Source: Streptomyces mutabilis (GTDB lineage: Bacteria > Actinomycetota > Actinomycetes > Streptomycetales > Streptomycetaceae). From it: a stretch of DNA of 64,000 nucleotides. Below, piece by piece: positions 17,106-24,797 of this stretch (position 1 is the stretch's first letter; every line of letters begins with the position of its first letter). The translations under genes were made by a program, and so were the position numbers. The stretch covers positions 248,001 through 312,000 of the forward strand of contig NZ_BMTT01000002.1 in assembly GCF_014649815.1 (NCBI RefSeq), in the 5' to 3' direction. The notes beneath the pieces are model-generated. The model did not search any database and was not told the DNA's origin. It saw only the letters and a list, made by a program, of their open reading frames with translations.

Positions 17106-17878
17106 TGGCTACCCCTGTCATGGAGAAGAGCGACAAGGCCCCCGAGCCCGGTTTCGCCGACTCCCCGTACATCACGGTCACCTTCCGCGTCCGGCGGTTC
17201 AACCCGGAGGTCTCGGCCGAGGCCACCTGGGAGGACTTCCAGCTGGAGATCGACCCGAAGGAGCGTGTCCTCGACGCGCTGCACAAGATCAAATGGGACC
17301 TGGACGGAAGCCTCACCTTCCGCCGTTCCTGCGCGCACGGCATCTGCGGGTCGGACGCCATGCGGATCAACGGCACGAACCGCCTCGCCTGCAAGACGCT
17401 GATCAAGGACATCAGCCCCGAGAAGCCGATCACGGTCGAGCCCATAAAGGGCCTGACGGTCCTCAAGGACCTGGTCGTCGACATGGAGCCGTTCTTCCAG
17501 GCGTACCGGGACGTGATGCCCTTCCTGATCACGAAGGACACCAACGAGCCGACGCGCGAGCGCCTTCAGTCCGCGGAGGACCGCGAGCGCTTCGACGACA
17601 CGACCAAGTGCATCCTGTGCGCCGCCTGCACGTCCTCGTGCCCGGTGTTCTGGAACGACGGCCAGTACTTCGGCCCGGCCGCGATCGTCAACGCCCACCG
17701 CTTCATCTTCGACTCGCGTGACGAGGCCGGCGAGCAGCGGCTGGAGATCCTCAACGACCGCGACGGCGTCTGGCGCTGCCGTACGACCTTCAACTGCACG
17801 GACGCCTGCCCGCGCGGTATCGAGGTCACCAAGGCGATCGCGGAGGTGAAGCGGGCGCTCATCACGCGCCGCTTCTGA
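17105..17878 (+). CDS. sdhB: Succinate dehydrogenase iron-sulfur subunit
   Basis: The 257-residue protein has an N-terminal plant-type ferredoxin domain with 'CAHGICGSDAMRING..LAC' ligating [2Fe-2S]. The C-terminal ferredoxin domain has 'CILCAACTSSCP' and 'CTDACPRGIEVTKAI' for [4Fe-4S] and [3Fe-4S]. It relays electrons from SdhA to the membrane subunits. Last gene of the operon, coupled to sdhA by a one-base overlap and followed by a perfect hairpin. Confidence 0.96.
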   Translation: MATPVMEKSDKAPEPGFADSPYITVTFRVRRFNPEVSAEATWEDFQLEIDPKERVLDALHKIKWDLDGSLTFRRSCAHGICGSDAMRINGTNRLACKTLIKDISPEKPITVEPIKGLTVLKDLVVDMEPFFQAYRDVMPFLITKDTNEPTRERLQSAEDRERFDDTTKCILCAACTSSCPVFWNDGQYFGPAAIVNAHRFIFDSRDEAGEQRLEILNDRDGVWRCRTTFNCTDACPRGIEVTKAIAEVKRALITRRF

Positions 17879-17884
17879 CCCGCG

Positions 17885-17949
17885 CGCTCCGCAGTACGGC
17901 CGAGGGCCCCGATCACGTCGATCGGGGCCCTCGGCCGTACTGCGGAGCG
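17885..17949. terminator. Perfect 29-bp stem, bidirectional terminator
   Basis: Two 29-nt arms (17885-17913 and 17921-17949) are fully complementary around a 7-nt loop CACGTCG. The structure sits between the convergent sdhB and TM2 genes and should end transcription from both sides. Confidence 0.9.
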
Positions 17950-17960
17950 GTGAGGCGGCG

Positions 17961-18230
17961 TCAGCCGCGCAGCACGCGGCCCTCCTTGTCGGTGCGGTCG
18001 TTGCTGACCAGGAACATCACGCCGTCTATCAGCGCCCAGAAGCCGAGGCCGCCGCAGGTGAGCAGCTGCGCGACGCCGACACCGACGGAACCGACGTAGA
18101 AGCGGCCGATGCCCAGGGTGCCCAGGAAGATCTGGAGGAGGCCGGCGACGATCTTCGACTTGTCGGAGTACGGGCGGCCCTGCGGGTCGTAGCCGTAGGG
18201 AGCGGCGGCGGTGTTCGGGGGGACGGTCAT
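17961..18230 (-). CDS. TM2-domain membrane protein
   Basis: The 89-residue protein has a short Pro/Tyr-rich N-terminus ('YGYDPQGRPYSDKSKIVAGL') and a TM2 domain: two helices with the signature 'GIGRFYVGSVGVGVAQLLTC', 'GGLGFWALIDGVMFLVSND'. The final 'RTDKEGRVLRG' tail is shared with 18893-19348. ATG 18230 has AGGAG 8 nt upstream. Role unknown; TM2 proteins are small membrane proteins seen next to secretion and lipid genes. Confidence 0.85.
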   Translation of the reverse strand: MTVPPNTAAAPYGYDPQGRPYSDKSKIVAGLLQIFLGTLGIGRFYVGSVGVGVAQLLTCGGLGFWALIDGVMFLVSNDRTDKEGRVLRG

Positions 18231-18471
18231 GGTGGTGCTCCTGGGAGGTGGGAACGGGCCGGGGCGGATGGCCACCCGGCGGCTCAGGAAGGAGCACCGC
18301 TGATCGCGCACGGAGTGTGCACGGCGGCCCACGTAGCGCCGTGGACGTCCCCCCTGTGCGTGAGGAGCATAGAGAGGGTGGTGGGGCGAGCGGGAGTGGA
18401 TTCGATCGAACGTTCCCATTCCGTGATCATTCGACCGGCGGCCGGTGGTCGCCGATGGGCGCCCGTGCCGC

Positions 18472-18900
18472 CTACGCGCCCCGGACGAAGTTGCGCACCA
18501 CCGTCCACGCCACCGCCGCCAGCAGGACCAGCACCTGGACCCACGGGGCGATCCGGGGCCGGTAGAAGCGCCCGCGCAGGCCCTCCACGGTCCAGCGGCC
18601 CCACAGCGCCAGCGCGAACGGCGCGGCGAGCAGCAGGGCGCGGTTGTCCAGCCAGGCCGCGGCGAAGTGACCGTGCATCAGGTCGTATGCCATGCGGGTG
18701 CCGCCACAGGCCGGACAGAGCAGTCCGGTGACGTACCGGAAGGGGCACTGGGGCAGGAGGTGGCCGGGCTCGTGCGGGTCGGTGAACCACAGGTAACCGG
18801 CACCGGCGACGCCCGCGGCGAGCACCGCGAGGGGCGCCGCCGCGGGATGCCGTGACGGGCGCCGCCCCTCGGACGGTACCGAACGGGCCGCGTCAGCCAC
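18472..18900 (-). CDS. DUF2752 membrane protein
   Basis: The 142-residue protein has three predicted helices ('PLAVLAAGVAGAGYLWFTD', 'LLLAAPFALALWGRWTVEG', 'VQVLVLLAAVAWTVV') and the DUF2752 hallmark 'LLCPACGGTRMAYDLMHGHF'. GTG 18900 overlaps the stop of the upstream TM2 gene by 8 bp, so the two are co-translated. Function unknown; the CPxCGxxR motif suggests a metal- or thiol-based site. Confidence 0.82.
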   Translation of the reverse strand: MADAARSVPSEGRRPSRHPAAAPLAVLAAGVAGAGYLWFTDPHEPGHLLPQCPFRYVTGLLCPACGGTRMAYDLMHGHFAAAWLDNRALLLAAPFALALWGRWTVEGLRGRFYRPRIAPWVQVLVLLAAVAWTVVRNFVRGA

Positions 18901-19348
18901 GCAGGATCCGCCCCTGGGCGTCCGTGCGGTCGTTGCTGACGAGGTACATGATGCCGTCGATCAGCGCCCAGAATCCGAGCCCGCCGCAGGTGAGGAGCTG
19001 GGCTATGCCCATGCCGACGTTGCCGACGTAGAAGCGGCCTATGCCGAAAGTGCCGAGGAAGAGCTGGAGGACGCCGGCGACGATCTTGGACTTGTCGGAG
19101 TACGGGCGCCCGTAGGGGTCGTACCCGTAGGCCGCGTTGGGGTCGCCGGCGTAGTACCCGGGCGCCTGCTGATAGGGGGTCTGGTAACCGCCGGCGGGCT
19201 GCTGGTAGCCGCCGGGAGGCTGTTGCTGGTAGCCACCCTGCGGGTAGCCGTAGGGACCGGCCTGGCCGGTCGGGCCGGTCGGGCCGGAGGCCTGGTTCGG
19301 GTAGCCGTAACCGGGCGGCTGGGACGGCTGCTGCGGCTGCTCGCTCAC
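18893..19348 (-). CDS. TM2-domain membrane protein with Gly/Tyr/Gln/Pro-rich N-terminus
   Basis: The 151-residue protein has an ~85-residue disordered N-terminus made of PGYGYP, GGYQQ and QQPPG-type repeats. It is followed by a TM2 domain ('GIGRFYVGNVGMGIAQLLTC') almost identical to that of 17961-18230. GTG 19348 has AGGAG about 10 nt upstream. The two copies flank the DUF2752 gene and look like a local duplication in which one copy gained or lost the repeat arm. Confidence 0.85.
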   Translation of the reverse strand: MSEQPQQPSQPPGYGYPNQASGPTGPTGQAGPYGYPQGGYQQQPPGGYQQPAGGYQTPYQQAPGYYAGDPNAAYGYDPYGRPYSDKSKIVAGVLQLFLGTFGIGRFYVGNVGMGIAQLLTCGGLGFWALIDGIMYLVSNDRTDAQGRILRG

Positions 19349-19504
19349 AGTGGTGTCACTCCTGGACGTTGCGGAAAACTGTCGGTCATATTGCAGGACT
19401 GTACGAACAAAGAGAAGTCGGGCCCCGGGAGTACCGGTCCGCCCCAACGAGTGACCCCGCCGCCACCCCGCCGTCCATTGCGCCCACTTCACTCTGCGCA
19501 CACC

Positions 19505-19510
19505 TAATGT
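19505..19510 (+). promoter_or_regulatory. -10 box for a leaderless transcript
   Basis: TAATGT lies 6 nt before the ATG at 19517 with no Shine-Dalgarno between, the spacing expected if transcription starts at the A of the start codon. Confidence 0.5.
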
Positions 19511-19516
19511 GACGTT

Positions 19517-19927
19517 ATGTCAGATCATGAGTCGTACGAACTGCTCGGTTTCGACAACGTGCTGCTGCCTGTCGGGGACCTCGGCGTGGCCGTCGACTTC
19601 TACGAGCGGGCCGGCTTCCCGGTCGCCTACCGGCTGGACGAGGCCGGGATCGCGCTGCTGAAGGTGGGGGTCGAGACGCCGGGCCTCCTGCTGCGCCTCG
19701 AGGAGGAGTTCGGGCGCCAGCCGCCGATGTGGCCCTCCGCGCGGGTGTGGCTGGAGGTGACGGACGCCCGCAAGGCGGCCCGCGAGCTGCGCGACGCCGG
19801 GGTGCCACCGCTCGACGAGCCGTTCCCCGTCGCCACCGGCTGGACCGTCGAGTTCGCCGACCCGTGGGGGAACGTCATCGGCCTCACGGACTACAGCAAG
19901 CGGCCGGAGCTCGGCCGGCGGCCGTGA
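19517..19927 (+). CDS. Glyoxalase/bleomycin-resistance (VOC) family protein
   Basis: The 136-residue single VOC domain has two beta-alpha-beta-beta-beta units, visible as 'FDNVLLPVGDLGVAVDFYER', 'GLLLRLEEE', 'RVWLEVTDARKAARELRDAG' and 'WTVEFADPWGNVIGLTDY'. The C-terminal 'EFADPWGNVIGL' carries the usual metal-ligand Glu region, while the first strand has Asn rather than His. Could be a dioxygenase-like, isomerase or antibiotic-binding member; substrate unknown. Probably leaderless. Confidence 0.8.
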   Translation: MSDHESYELLGFDNVLLPVGDLGVAVDFYERAGFPVAYRLDEAGIALLKVGVETPGLLLRLEEEFGRQPPMWPSARVWLEVTDARKAARELRDAGVPPLDEPFPVATGWTVEFADPWGNVIGLTDYSKRPELGRRP

Positions 19928-19949
19928 CGCGGGCCACTCGCCCGTTGAG

Positions 19950-19978
19950 TTGAACGTGTTCAAAAGCAGGTCTACAGT
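19950..19978 (+). promoter_or_regulatory. Promoter overlapping the first TetR-type operator
   Basis: TTGAAC (19950-19955), a 17-bp spacer and TACAGT (19973-19978) form a good principal-sigma promoter. The -35 is embedded in the palindrome TTGAACGTGTTCAA (19950-19963), so repressor binding would block RNA polymerase. Confidence 0.65.
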
Positions 19979-19994
19979 CAGCCCTGTCAGCGTT

Positions 19995-20008
19995 TTGAAC
20001 GCGTTCAA
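19995..20008. promoter_or_regulatory. Second operator copy, perfect palindrome
   Basis: TTGAACGCGTTCAA is a perfect 14-bp palindrome 45 bp from the related site at 19950-19963 and just upstream of the gene at 20022. The likely ligand is the TetR regulator encoded at 20931-21692 in the same gene group. Confidence 0.7.
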
Positions 20009-20021
20009 GAAGGGGTGGGGC

Positions 20022-20429
20022 ATGGACCGCACCGTCATCGCCTACGTCATCTACCTGGCCGTCAGCATCGGTCTGACCGTCTGGGTGGCCCGCACGCTCA
20101 GCCGCAACGGCCGGGTCTTCCTCGCCGACGTGCTGCACGGCAACGAGAAGCTCGCCGACGCCGTCAACCACCTCCTGGTGGTCGGTTTCTACCTGGTGAA
20201 CCTCGGTTTCGTCGCCCTCTACCTGAGCGGCGACGAGACCATCGCCGACACCCGCGGCATCTTCGAGGCCCTGTCGACCAAGCTGGGCGTGGTGCTGCTG
20301 GTGCTCGGTGTGATGCACCTGGGCAACGTGTACGTGCTCAACAAGATCCGGCGGCGCGGAATGATGGAGCGGGAGCAGGTGCCGCCGGTCCCGCCGCAGG
20401 GCTGGGTGGCCCCGACGGCCGGGGCCTGA
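20022..20429 (+). CDS. Four-helix membrane protein of unknown function
   Basis: The 135-residue protein has helices at 'TVIAYVIYLAVSIGLTVWVA', 'AVNHLLVVGFYLVNLGFVAL' and 'LGVVLLVLGVMHLGNVYVLN', and a cytoplasmic loop 'TLSRNGRVFLADVLHGNEKL'. The His residues in 'VNHLLV' and 'VMHLGN' would face each other in the membrane. ATG 20022 follows AAGGGGTGGGG. It is the first gene of a probable operon with a DCC thiol protein and a TetR regulator and is preceded by two palindromic operators. Function unknown. Confidence 0.8.
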   Translation: MDRTVIAYVIYLAVSIGLTVWVARTLSRNGRVFLADVLHGNEKLADAVNHLLVVGFYLVNLGFVALYLSGDETIADTRGIFEALSTKLGVVLLVLGVMHLGNVYVLNKIRRRGMMEREQVPPVPPQGWVAPTAGA

Positions 20430-20433
20430 GCCG

Positions 20434-20919
20434 ATGGCCCACGCCCGCGGGACGGCCGGCGCCCCCGTGCGCCGGCTCACCGTCCTCTACGACGCCGAGT
20501 GCTCCCTGTGCACCCACGTGCGGGACTGGCTGCTGCGGCAGCCGCGACTGGTCCCGCTGGACCTGGTCCCGGCCGGGTCGGACGAGGCCCGCCGGCGCTG
20601 TCCCGGCCTCGACCACGCGGCCACCCTCGACGAGGTCACCGCCGTCGGCGACGCCGGTCAGGTCTACCGGGGCGCCGCCGCCTGGGTCGTCGTCCTGTGG
20701 GCCCTGCGCGAGCACCGCGCGCTCGCCCACCGGCTCAGCACGCCCACCGGGGCGGCGCTGGCCCGGGGAGCCGTCCTCGCCGCCGCGAAATGGCGGGGCG
20801 GACAGCAGCGGTGGGGCGGCGACGGGTACCGCCGTACCGACGGGTGGGTCTACGAGCCGCGCCTCGGCTGGCGGTACGCCGGACGAGGCTGTGCCGACGG
20901 CACCTGTGCCACTGACTAG
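20434..20919 (+). CDS. DCC-family (DUF393) thiol-disulfide oxidoreductase-like protein
   Basis: The 161-residue protein opens the conserved domain with 'LTVLYDAECSLCTHVRDWLL', the DxxCxxC motif of the DCC family, predicted to have a thioredoxin-like fold. 'YRGAAAWVVVLWALREH' is the second family block. A Cys pair near the C-terminus ('GRGCADGTCATD') is extra. It starts 4 bp after the membrane gene, so the two are likely co-translated. Exact reaction unknown. Confidence 0.78.
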   Translation: MAHARGTAGAPVRRLTVLYDAECSLCTHVRDWLLRQPRLVPLDLVPAGSDEARRRCPGLDHAATLDEVTAVGDAGQVYRGAAAWVVVLWALREHRALAHRLSTPTGAALARGAVLAAAKWRGGQQRWGGDGYRRTDGWVYEPRLGWRYAGRGCADGTCATD

Positions 20920-20930
20920 GCTCTGGTCCC

Positions 20931-21692
20931 GTGCCCGCGAAGAACGACGGCCCCCACGACGGCGCCCACCCCAGCAAGTCCGAGCAGACCCGCGCGCTGA
21001 TCCTGGAGACGGCCATGCGGCTGTTCCAGGAACGCGGCTACGACCGGACGACGATGCGGGCCATCGCCCAGGAGGCCGGGGTGTCCGTCGGCAACGCCTA
21101 CTACTACTTCGCCGGCAAGGAGCACCTGATCCAGGGCTTCTACGACCGGATCGCCGCCGAGCACCAGGCGGCGGTCCGTGAGGTCCTGGCCCGCGAGAGC
21201 GACCTGGAGGCGCGGCTGGCGGGCGTGCTGAAGGTCTGGCTGGACATCGCGACGCCGTACCACGAGTTCGCGGTGCAGTTCTTCAAGAACGCCGCCGACC
21301 CCGACAGCCCGCTGAGCCCCTTCTCCCCGGAGTCGGAGCACGCGCGCGAGGAGGCCATCAGCCTCCACCGCTCGGTGCTCGCCGGTGCGAGGACCAAGGT
21401 GCCCGAGGACCTGCGCGACATCCTGCCCGAGCTGATGTGGCTCTCGCAGATGGGTCTCGTCCTGTACTGGATCTTCGACCGCACCGAGGACCGCGAGCGC
21501 AGCTACCGGCTCGCCGAGCGCGGCGCCCGGCTCACCGCGCGGGGCGTCGCGCTGGCCCGGTTCCGGGTGCTGCGCCCGCTGGTGCGCGAGGTGCACGAGC
21601 TGTTCACGGACTTCCTGCCGGGGATGACGAAGGCGCTGCCGGACCCCGCGAAGAAGCCGGCGCCGGCGAAGGACGGCGCCGGTCAGGCCTGA
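20931..21692 (+). CDS. TetR-family transcriptional regulator
   Basis: The 253-residue protein has an N-terminal helix-turn-helix 'ILETAMRLFQERGYDRTTMR', 'AIAQEAGVSVGNAYYYFAGK' and an all-helical ligand domain ('FAVQFFKNAADPDSPLSPFS', a pattern seen in TetR proteins of lipid or terpenoid systems). A TAGGCT box 8 nt before the GTG could give it its own leaderless transcript. It is expected to repress the operon from TTGAAC..GTTCAA operators. Its 3' end overlaps the convergent phosphoesterase by 10 bp. Confidence 0.9.
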   Translation: MPAKNDGPHDGAHPSKSEQTRALILETAMRLFQERGYDRTTMRAIAQEAGVSVGNAYYYFAGKEHLIQGFYDRIAAEHQAAVREVLARESDLEARLAGVLKVWLDIATPYHEFAVQFFKNAADPDSPLSPFSPESEHAREEAISLHRSVLAGARTKVPEDLRDILPELMWLSQMGLVLYWIFDRTEDRERSYRLAERGARLTARGVALARFRVLRPLVREVHELFTDFLPGMTKALPDPAKKPAPAKDGAGQA

Positions 21693-23035
21693 CGGGACGC
21701 CAGCTCGATCACCGTGATGTCCGACTCCGCCCCGACCCGCGTGGGCGGCCCCCAGGCGCCCGCGCCCCGGCTGACGTACAACTGGGTGTCGCTGTAGCGC
21801 TCCAGGCCCGCCAGCGTCGGATTGGCGGCGCCCGCGATGAGGTTGCCGGGCCAGAGCTGGCCGCCGTGGGTGTGGCCGGAGAGCTGGAGGTCGACGCCGT
21901 GATCGACGGCGTCGTGGATCTGCACCGGCTGGTGGGCGAGCAGCACGCAGGCGCGGGCCCGGTCCCGGTCTCCGAGGGCCTTGGCGTAGTCGGGGCCCTG
22001 GCCCTCGCCCTCGCCCGAGATGTCGTTGACCCCGGCGAGGTCGAAGTGGGGCAGCTCGGTGCGGGCGTTCTCCAGCGGGATCAGGCCGAGCCGCCGCACC
22101 TCGGCGACCCACTGCTCGGCGCCGGAGAAGTACTCGTGGTTGCCGGTGACGAAGAACGCACCGTGGCGGGCCCTCAGCCCGGCCAGCGGGGCCGCCGCCG
22201 GGCCGAGGTCCTTCACGCTGCCGTCCACCAGGTCGCCGACGACGGCGATCAGGTCGGGCTGCGTGGAGTTGATCGTGTCCACGACCTTCTGCGCGAAGCC
22301 CCGGCCGAGCACCGGACCGAGGTGGATGTCGCTGACCACGGCGATGCGGAAGCCGTGCGCCGCGCGCGGGAGCTTCGCCAGCGGAACGGTGACCCGCTTG
22401 ACGCTCGGGCCGTTCAGGACGCCGTACGTCCCGTAGCCGACCGTCCCGACGGCCGCCGCGGCGGCGGCACCGGCGACGACACGGGAGACGAAGAGGCGGC
22501 GGGAGGGGAGGGCGAGGGGGTTCTCGGGCGTGGCGCCGGGTGTGGTGGCGTCGGAGGCCGGGGGCTCAGCGGTTCCACCGGCGGCCCCGGAGGACCCCGG
22601 TGCGTCGGGCGCCCTAGGCGGCTTGGACGGGGCCGTTCCGGCCGGTATGCGCTCCGTGTCGGCGGGCGGGGACATCAGCGGTTCCACCGCCGCCTCCGCC
22701 TGCCGCGCGGCCGCCCGGCGCTCCAGCATCCGCCGCAGCAGCGGGCGTACGACCTCGCCCGCCAGTACCGCCAGCAGCAGGTAGATCGACAGCGCCAGCC
22801 ACAGGAAGCCGGGCCATGCCAGGACGCGCTGGAGCCAGAACGGTGCCCCCGCGCGCTCGGCGACCAGCGCGCACACCGCCAGCGCCCACCCGCCGGCGAT
22901 CACCACCGCACCGATGCGGCGCACCGCGCCGGGTCCCCGGGTCGTGTCGCGGAACAGCCGCCGCCACACGTACCAGTTCGCCGCGACCACCACGCTCACC
23001 ACGGCCAGCGCGACGAGCGCGAAGACGACCACCAT
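21683..23035 (-). CDS. Membrane-bound metallophosphoesterase (YkuE-like)
   Basis: The 450-residue protein has three to four helices in the first ~110 residues ('MVVVFALVALAVVSVVVAAN', 'GAVVIAGGWALAVCALVAER', 'FLWLALSIYLLLAVLAGEVV'), a Pro-rich linker and a further helix after 'SRRLFVSRVVAGAAAAAAVG'. The calcineurin-like domain has all five metal blocks: 'VVSDIHLGP', 'AVVGDLVDG', 'VTGNHEYFSG', 'LLAHQPV' and 'LSGHTHGGQLWP'. Likely an extracytoplasmic lipid or nucleotide phosphoesterase. ATG 23035 has GAGGGG upstream. Confidence 0.88.
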   Translation of the reverse strand: MVVVFALVALAVVSVVVAANWYVWRRLFRDTTRGPGAVRRIGAVVIAGGWALAVCALVAERAGAPFWLQRVLAWPGFLWLALSIYLLLAVLAGEVVRPLLRRMLERRAAARQAEAAVEPLMSPPADTERIPAGTAPSKPPRAPDAPGSSGAAGGTAEPPASDATTPGATPENPLALPSRRLFVSRVVAGAAAAAAVGTVGYGTYGVLNGPSVKRVTVPLAKLPRAAHGFRIAVVSDIHLGPVLGRGFAQKVVDTINSTQPDLIAVVGDLVDGSVKDLGPAAAPLAGLRARHGAFFVTGNHEYFSGAEQWVAEVRRLGLIPLENARTELPHFDLAGVNDISGEGEGQGPDYAKALGDRDRARACVLLAHQPVQIHDAVDHGVDLQLSGHTHGGQLWPGNLIAGAANPTLAGLERYSDTQLYVSRGAGAWGPPTRVGAESDITVIELASRQA

Positions 23036-23187
23036 GCCGTCGTATCCCCTCAGTAATGACGTCCCGACGTCAGCGACGCCCATGGACGTTCGGCGCAGTG
23101 CGCGCAGTCGAACCCCGTTACCAGGATGCAGGACAGCCAGTCGGATACTGGCAGCGCACGGATTCCCGCAGCGAAGGACCACTCCCC

Positions 23188-23433
23188 GTGAAGCTCAGCC
23201 GCCCCGTCTCTTGGTTTCTGCTCGCCTTCGGTGCCTGGTCTTGGGTGATCTGGGCGACCTTCGTGAAGAACTTGTTCCAGGACGCCAGCGGTCTGGCGTT
23301 CGAGGACGGCAGTCCCACCGCGTATCTGTGGGTACACCTGGCCTTGGCTGTCACATCGTTCATCCTAGGCACAGCCATTGGAGTGATCGGTTTCCGCGGC
23401 GTGCGTGCGTACAGGAAAAAGGGCCAGGGTTGA
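23188..23433 (+). CDS. Small two-helix membrane protein
   Basis: The 81-residue protein has two membrane segments ('WFLLAFGAWSWVIWATFVKN' and 'LWVHLALAVTSFILGTAIGV') separated by an acidic loop, ending 'GVRAYRKKGQG'. GTG 23188 has GAAGGA 9 nt upstream. It resembles the SCO4848-type family (function unknown), divergent from the phosphoesterase. Confidence 0.8.
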   Translation: MKLSRPVSWFLLAFGAWSWVIWATFVKNLFQDASGLAFEDGSPTAYLWVHLALAVTSFILGTAIGVIGFRGVRAYRKKGQG

Positions 23434-23473
23434 CGGTGCGCGGCCCGGCCGGTTCCGGAAGTCGCGGAAGCCG

Positions 23474-23890
23474 TCATCCCTCGAGCGTGCGATCGCCCCG
23501 ACCGAGCCGGACGGCAGCGGACCGTGCCGCCTCCGGCCAGGCGGCCAACGCCGCCCGGGCCGCGTGGTACCCGCACGTGCCGTGGACCGAGGGACCCGGC
23601 GGAGTCGCCGAGGAACACAGCCGCGTGCCGGGCAGAGGCGTCCGGTAGAGGTTCCAGCGGGGCACGGGGCGCGCCAGAGTCCGCCACCGGGTCATCGCGC
23701 CGGAGGCGATGTCGCCGCCCGTGCAGTTCGAGGGTGCAGCAGCGGGACGCCGTGCGCCTCCACAGGCCGAGCGACCGCATGAACGCGGACACCGGCGCCA
23801 TGGGGTGGACGGCCGCGCGGATGTCGTGCAGTACCTCGAGGTCGAGGAGCGGTCGTTCGGCCCGGAACCGACGACGACGGCGGCCGTCAT
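23474..23890 (-). pseudogene. Remnant of a FAD/NAD(P)-dependent (phytoene dehydrogenase-like) oxidoreductase
   Basis: The frame begins '[13 protein letters not shown]', the dinucleotide-binding start of amine-oxidase/phytoene-dehydrogenase-like proteins. It jumps to their C-terminal segment ('[10 protein letters not shown]', '[20 protein letters not shown]', 'ARAALAAW'). In another frame between them lies '[17 protein letters not shown]', part of the same family's early region. So about 350 residues are gone and at least one frameshift separates the pieces. Intact relatives are ~480-550 residues. Starts 10 bp after the small gene at 23901. Confidence 0.68.
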
Positions 23891-23900
23891 GAACGTCCTC

Positions 23901-24107
23901 TCAGTGGAAGGCCAGCCACCCGATGCCCAGGGCGCAGGTGAGGCCGGTGGCGACCACGGCGGCCGGCCGGTTGCGGTGCAGTGTGAACCAGAGCAGCGCG
24001 GCGGTCACCAGCACGGCGCCCGTGCCGATCGCGGCGCGCAACGGTCCGTCGTCGTAGCCGTATTCACCGAAGTGCCTCGCCAGCCAGGCGAACCAGGCGA
24101 TCTTCAT
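23901..24107 (-). CDS. Small two-helix membrane protein
   Basis: The 68-residue protein has a charged N-terminus ('[20 protein letters not shown]') and two helices ('[20 protein letters not shown]', '[20 protein letters not shown]'). ATG 24107 has AGGGAG about 4 nt upstream. In line with the decayed oxidoreductase, it may once have been co-transcribed with it. Function unknown. Confidence 0.65.
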   Translation of the reverse strand: MKIAWFAWLARHFGEYGYDDGPLRAAIGTGAVLVTAALLWFTLHRNRPAAVVATGLTCALGIGWLAFH

Positions 24108-24797
24108 GACGCTCCCTGTGGTCCTTGCTTAGTGTGGATGATCAGTTGCCGTGGCCCGGTGCGGGGGCCGCGAAAAGTTCTCCTGGCGAGCCTGTCGGTG
24201 CCGGCCGCGTCCCCGAGGCGGTGCAGGTCGATCCAGCGGCGTCATGCGCGGCGGCCACGACGGACGGACCGCGTGTGAAGCCGTTGTGCCAGGTGATCGA
24301 GTCGGTCCGTCTTCGCGGGTTCCACCGCCGCCGCCCCGCCCTCCTGCTGCCTCCGGGCCCCGGGAAGCCTGCCGCGGACCCACAGCAGAGCACGGTCGAC
24401 GGCGCCGGAGAGCCGCCCGCCTGAACCGCGCAGCACGCGTGTTACCGACACACGGTGACAGCCACGGGATTCACGGATCAGGAATCCAGCCGGACGGCGG
24501 CCATGGGGTCACGACGATTCGGCCACGGCACTTCGTGGACATACATGCGGCCCTGGAATCTCACCGCTCTCCCGTTGCACGCGGCGGGCCTCTGGCCGTA
24601 GGCGTACCGCGTCGGCCCAGCGGCGATCGGACGTCATTCGGGTGACCCGGATTCCAGAAGTCAACTCGCGTATCCGGGCGGAAAGATGCCGCTCGTTCCG
24701 CGTCTGGGTCACCGGGTCGCCGCCTGGTGTCCGGTTCCGGGCGCGTGGTGGGGAGGGGGGTGGGACCGCGCCGGTGCGGGGAGGTACGTTCTCGTTC
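24108..24797. other. 690-bp region without a supported gene
   Basis: It lies between the small membrane gene and the carboxypeptidase. Short open frames exist on both strands (for example minus 24142-24393) but none has a ribosome site plus a recognisable domain. Together with the adjacent remnant it may be decaying sequence. The 3' part carries the carboxypeptidase promoter. Confidence 0.45.

Noticed and set aside
24142-24393. Small minus-strand protein of 83 residues
   Set aside because: No ribosome site or recognisable fold, competing open frames in the same place.
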